DNA from: Candidatus Parcubacteria bacterium
GTDB lineage: Bacteria; Patescibacteriota; Minisyncoccia; JAHIHE01; JAGLIN01
Direction of reading: 5' to 3'
Assembly: GCA_023142975.1 (NCBI GenBank)
Contig: JAGLIN010000064.1
Location: forward strand, 1-7,113
Length of the DNA stretch: 7,113 nt
Shown: piece by piece, positions 5,488-7,113 of the stretch
Layout of the letters: each line of letters opens with the position of its first letter
Numbering within the stretch: position 1 is the stretch's first letter
The notes under the pieces: generated by a model
Told to the model about the DNA's origin: nothing
The model's input: only the letters and a program-made list of their open reading frames with translations
Databases searched by the model: none
Made by a program: the position numbers and the translations under genes

Positions 5488-5555
5488 AATTTCAAGAAAT
5501 TTCAGTTTACACTCTAAAGAGTGAACTCCAGATCTGGAGTTCAGGTTTCAACCTG
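5488..5555. repeat. Row of four short palindromes
   Basis: Successive hairpins are AATTTC-AA-GAAATT (5488-5501), ACTCT-AA-AGAGT (5511-5522), the perfect 20-bp palindrome GAACTCCAGATCTGGAGTTC (5523-5542), and CAGGT-TTCA-ACCTG (5542-5555). The last three abut. There is no T-run on either side, so they are not a simple terminator. The block lies 33 bp before the ligase-like gene, in a 270-bp gap otherwise holding only the divergent promoter. Likely a dispersed repeat. Confidence 0.7.
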
Positions 5556-5588
5556 TAAGAATGCATCATTAGAATTAATTAAATCTCA

Positions 5589-7113
5589 ATGAAATTAGCG
5601 AGATTCAAAAATTTACATATCTACTTTTTCTATTTATTCCTCCTCTCAATCCCCCTTCAAACAAGGAAAGTTTTTTTAACGGAATATTCTTTTTATAGCG
5701 GCGCGTTTACGGAATACACGACCTTTTTTATATACGCTTCTGATGTGTTGTTAGTTTTAACTTTAATATTTTGGTTTGTTTTTAGTAAAAAATTACACAA
5801 GTATTTTAATATTGAAAGCTTAAAAAATATACGCGAATTACCTGCTATATGGCTGCTCTTACTTGCATTTATAATCTGGCTGATTATAAGCACAATTATT
5901 AATAATACCTACACAGAAATAAGCGTTTTTTATATTTTAAAATTCATTGAACTTTCTTTATTAATTGTATATATCTATTTTAATTTAAGAAACAAAAAAA
6001 GGCTAATTGAAGCTCTTTTTGTAATATCTTTCGCTGGTTTTTTTCAGGGATTGATAGCAATCTATCAGTTTATATATCAATCTTCTTTATTTAAGCATTC
6101 ACTTCTCCACAGGTTAACAGGAGAATCCACAGTTTATCCACAGGTTTCGGGAATAGCAAAGATAATTGTGGATAACGAAAAATTAGTTAGAGCATACGGA
6201 ACATTTCCCCACCCTAATCTTTCGGGCGGTTTTTTGATTATTTCAATCTTAGTCAGTATTTATTTATTATTAAAACATAAAAGCTATATTTTGTCAAGAT
6301 TAGGTTTTAAATATAATAACATAAATACCAATAAAAGTCAAGTAAGAACTCTTTCTTTATTATTGTCTTTCTTTTGGATAATCCTTATATTCACGCAAAT
6401 CACAGCTCTTTTATTCACATTTTCCAGAACTGCATGGATGGGATTTTTAATTTCCTTATTTTTAATAGCAATATTTTACATTTATCACTTTTCAATTGTT
6501 TCACGTGAAACAATTAGAGCAATCTATTTCGCCTTTGTTAAAATCATACGAAAAATATTATTCGTTGATACTTTCTGGATTCCCGCCTCCGCGAAAATGA
6601 CAGAGAGTAAAGATGCTAAAGAAAGAAAAGGATTTTTGAATAAATTAAAAAACAGATTAAATAATAACAAAATTGTTTCACGTGAAACAATTGAAAAAAA
6701 CAGAATAGCTAAATTTGTCATAGTAAGCTTATCGAACTATGATAAATTTAGCGTGTTTGCCACCCTTCGACAAGCTCAGGGTGACATATCTAAAATTTTC
6801 AACAATAAAAGATTCAGACAAAAATTAAATAACAAAATTGTTTCACGTGAAACAATTGAAATGAGAGATTGCAATATGTCATCATGGTCATGCAATAATT
6901 TAAGCAATTCTCATAATGTTTCACGTGAAACAATTTCTGAGAATTTAAATGATAAAAAATCTGTATTACTTATAAACAATACAGATCCTTCGGTTTCTAC
7001 AAGAGAGCGGAGCTGTTATTATCGCTTGTTCTACCGCTCCAAAGAACTTGTTGCAATTGTTTTGCTTACATTGATTTTAATTATTATTTATTTTCCCCAT
7101 ATAAACAGTAGAA
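5589..7113 (+). CDS. O-antigen-ligase-like membrane protein, partial (3' end beyond window)
   Basis: The frame is open from ATG 5589 to the window end, 508 codons without a stop. The N terminus is a hydrophobic segment followed by Q-T-R-K-V-F-L-T-E-Y-S-F-Y. Further hydrophobic helices follow. The family-typical G-T-F-P-H-P-N-L-S-G-G lies at residues 204-214 and F-S-R-T-A-W-M-G at 278-285, the conserved motif of the Wzy_C/WaaL O-antigen ligase superfamily. These proteins polymerise or transfer undecaprenyl-linked polysaccharide at the membrane. After the helix ending near residue 300 there is a hydrophilic, basic, Ser/Asn-rich loop to about 486, then a new helix L-V-A-I-V-L-L-T-L-I-L-I. The normal family has a short loop here. 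The extra 185 residues are encoded largely by genome repeats, including four parS palindromes, all kept in frame. No SD is seen. The substrate cannot be told. Confidence 0.88.
   Translation, partial: MKLARFKNLHIYFFYLFLLSIPLQTRKVFLTEYSFYSGAFTEYTTFFIYASDVLLVLTLIFWFVFSKKLHKYFNIESLKNIRELPAIWLLLLAFIIWLIISTIINNTYTEISVFYILKFIELSLLIVYIYFNLRNKKRLIEALFVISFAGFFQGLIAIYQFIYQSSLFKHSLLHRLTGESTVYPQVSGIAKIIVDNEKLVRAYGTFPHPNLSGGFLIISILVSIYLLLKHKSYILSRLGFKYNNINTNKSQVRTLSLLLSFFWIILIFTQITALLFTFSRTAWMGFLISLFLIAIFYIYHFSIVSRETIRAIYFAFVKIIRKILFVDTFWIPASAKMTESKDAKERKGFLNKLKNRLNNNKIVSRETIEKNRIAKFVIVSLSNYDKFSVFATLRQAQGDISKIFNNKRFRQKLNNKIVSRETIEMRDCNMSSWSCNNLSNSHNVSRETISENLNDKKSVLLINNTDPSVSTRERSCYYRLFYRSKELVAIVLLTLILIIIYFPHINSR
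6103..6175. other. Cluster of DnaA-box-like motifs inside the ligase-like gene
   Basis: Within 73 bp there are TTCTCCACA (6103-6111, one mismatch), an ATCCACA at 6125-6131, a perfect TTATCCACA (6134-6142), and a perfect TGTGGATAA, the reverse orientation, at 6167-6175. All lie inside codons. The last encodes part of I-I-V-D-N-E-K, a segment I believe is conserved in related proteins, so coincidence is possible there. Confidence 0.4.
6497..6512. other. parS-like palindrome, copy 1
   Basis: TGTTTCACGTGAAACA, an exact match to the chromosomal parS consensus TGTTnCACGTGAAACA bound by ParB. The palindrome extends to 22 bp (6494-6515). In frame it encodes V304-S-R-E-T in the ligase-like protein, just after the F-S-R-T-A-W-M-G helix. 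Confidence 0.8.
6576..6602. repeat. Dispersed repeat fragment, TGGATTCCCGCC type
   Basis: The segment has the wording of a dispersed repeat whose usual form pairs TTCCCGC with GCGGGAA: TGGATTCCCGCCTCCGCG followed by AAAATGACA. Here the right half has GCGAAAA, so the hairpin is decayed. It is read in frame as W-I-P-A-S-A-K-M-T within the expanded loop of the ligase-like protein. Confidence 0.65.
6674..6689. other. parS-like palindrome, copy 2
   Basis: TGTTTCACGTGAAACA, identical to copy 1, 177 bp downstream. It encodes V363-S-R-E-T in the same frame. With copy 3 it shares a 34-bp direct repeat (6663-6696 and 6828-6861), so these two copies arose by duplication of a longer unit. Confidence 0.8.
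6708..6752. repeat. Stem-loop repeat, AAGCTTATCGAA loop
   Basis: GCTAAATTTGTCATAG (6708-6723) pairs with CTATGATAAATTTAGC (6737-6752) at 15 of 16 positions. The 13-nt loop TAAGCTTATCGAA differs only by two G-to-A changes from TGAGCTTGTCGAA, the reverse complement of the core of the next repeat at 6759-6785. It is read through in frame. Confidence 0.7.
6759..6785. repeat. Dispersed stem-loop repeat, CTTCGACAAGCTCAGG type
   Basis: CACCCT (6761-6766) pairs with AGGGTG (6778-6783) around the core TCGACAAGCTC. This wording is a widespread bacterial dispersed repeat. It is read in frame as A-T-L-R-Q-A-Q-G-D, lies 6 bp after the related stem-loop, and is inverted relative to it. Confidence 0.75.
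6839..6854. other. parS-like palindrome, copy 3
   Basis: TGTTTCACGTGAAACA, exact, 165 bp after copy 2. It encodes V418-S-R-E-T. It lies in the second member of the 34-bp direct repeat shared with copy 2. Confidence 0.8.
6917..6932. other. parS-like palindrome, copy 4
   Basis: TGTTTCACGTGAAACA, exact, 78 bp after copy 3. It encodes V444-S-R-E-T. The flanks differ from copies 2 and 3 (CATAA before, ATTTCTG after), so the 16-bp core is conserved beyond its surroundings. Confidence 0.8.

Noticed and set aside
5693..6721. Minus-strand open frames within the ligase-like gene
   Set aside because: The plus strand is open for 508 codons with ligase motifs. The minus frames are short, and the V-S-R-E-T in one of them only reflects the parS palindrome.
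6494..6932. CRISPR-like array of repeated GTTTCAC...GTGAAAC units
   Set aside because: The units are 16 to 22-bp perfect palindromes at irregular distances (177, 165, 78 bp), lie in a coding frame and match parS. There are no uniform spacers or leader.
5589..7113. Ligase-like gene as a pseudogene broken by repeats
   Set aside because: The frame is uninterrupted to the window end, and a proper hydrophobic helix resumes after the loop in the same frame.

Overview
The window is AT-rich and gene-dense, with short intergenic gaps, standard stop codons (TGA ends murJ and the 48-codon ORF), few clear Shine-Dalgarno sites, tRNA genes without encoded CCA, and many palindromic intergenic repeats. Together with the protein families (MurJ, ComF, an O-antigen-ligase-like polymerase, a Q/E-rich secreted protein ending in an FGWLF-type tail, tiny membrane proteins), this points to a Patescibacteria/CPR bacterium, probably Parcubacteria-like. 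That placement is inference; no rRNA or marker gene is present to prove it.

Layout. (1) 1-117: a multi-hairpin genomic repeat whose right edge carries the first possible start codon of murJ. (2) 113-1747 (+): murJ, the lipid II flippase. (3) About 1752-1955: a 200-bp imperfect inverted repeat built of 8-bp and 10-bp tandem units, between convergent genes. (4) 1960-2763 (-): a ComF-family phosphoribosyltransferase-like protein, preceded by a 48-codon ORF (2818-2964, -) with a strong SD and promoter. (5) 3022-3620: a tRNA hub. tRNA-Glu(TTC) and an aberrant tRNA-like gene with an oversized anticodon loop lie on the - strand; tRNA-Arg(CCT) and tRNA-Ala(GGC) lie on the + strand. The two pairs diverge from a common intergenic region. 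(6) 3716-5314 (-): a secreted coiled-coil protein and two small membrane proteins, with recognisable promoters and terminators. (7) 5488-5555: a row of four short hairpins. (8) 5589 to the window end (+): an O-antigen-ligase-like polytopic membrane protein, running off the edge and still open.

The most striking signal is inside that last gene. Four perfect copies of TGTTTCACGTGAAACA, the classical ParB-binding parS palindrome, sit within 436 bp, all in the same reading frame and each encoding V-S-R-E-T. Between them are other genome-repeat fragments (a TGGATTCCCGCC-type element and two CTTCGACAAGCTC-type hairpins). All of this lies in one hydrophilic loop of about 185 residues between two membrane helices, and the reading frame survives every insertion. 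About 320 bp upstream in the same gene is a cluster of DnaA-box-like TCCACA motifs, including two perfect TTATCCACA 9-mers; one more perfect and two near-perfect 9-mers lie elsewhere in the window. The simplest reading is that the window lies in the origin-proximal centromere region and that part of the parS cluster has been domesticated inside a coding sequence.

Functionally, murJ and the ligase-like gene belong to envelope and surface-polysaccharide work, comF to DNA uptake or nucleotide-related functions, and the tRNA block to translation. The genes do not form one pathway. What unites the window is its load of palindromic repeats.
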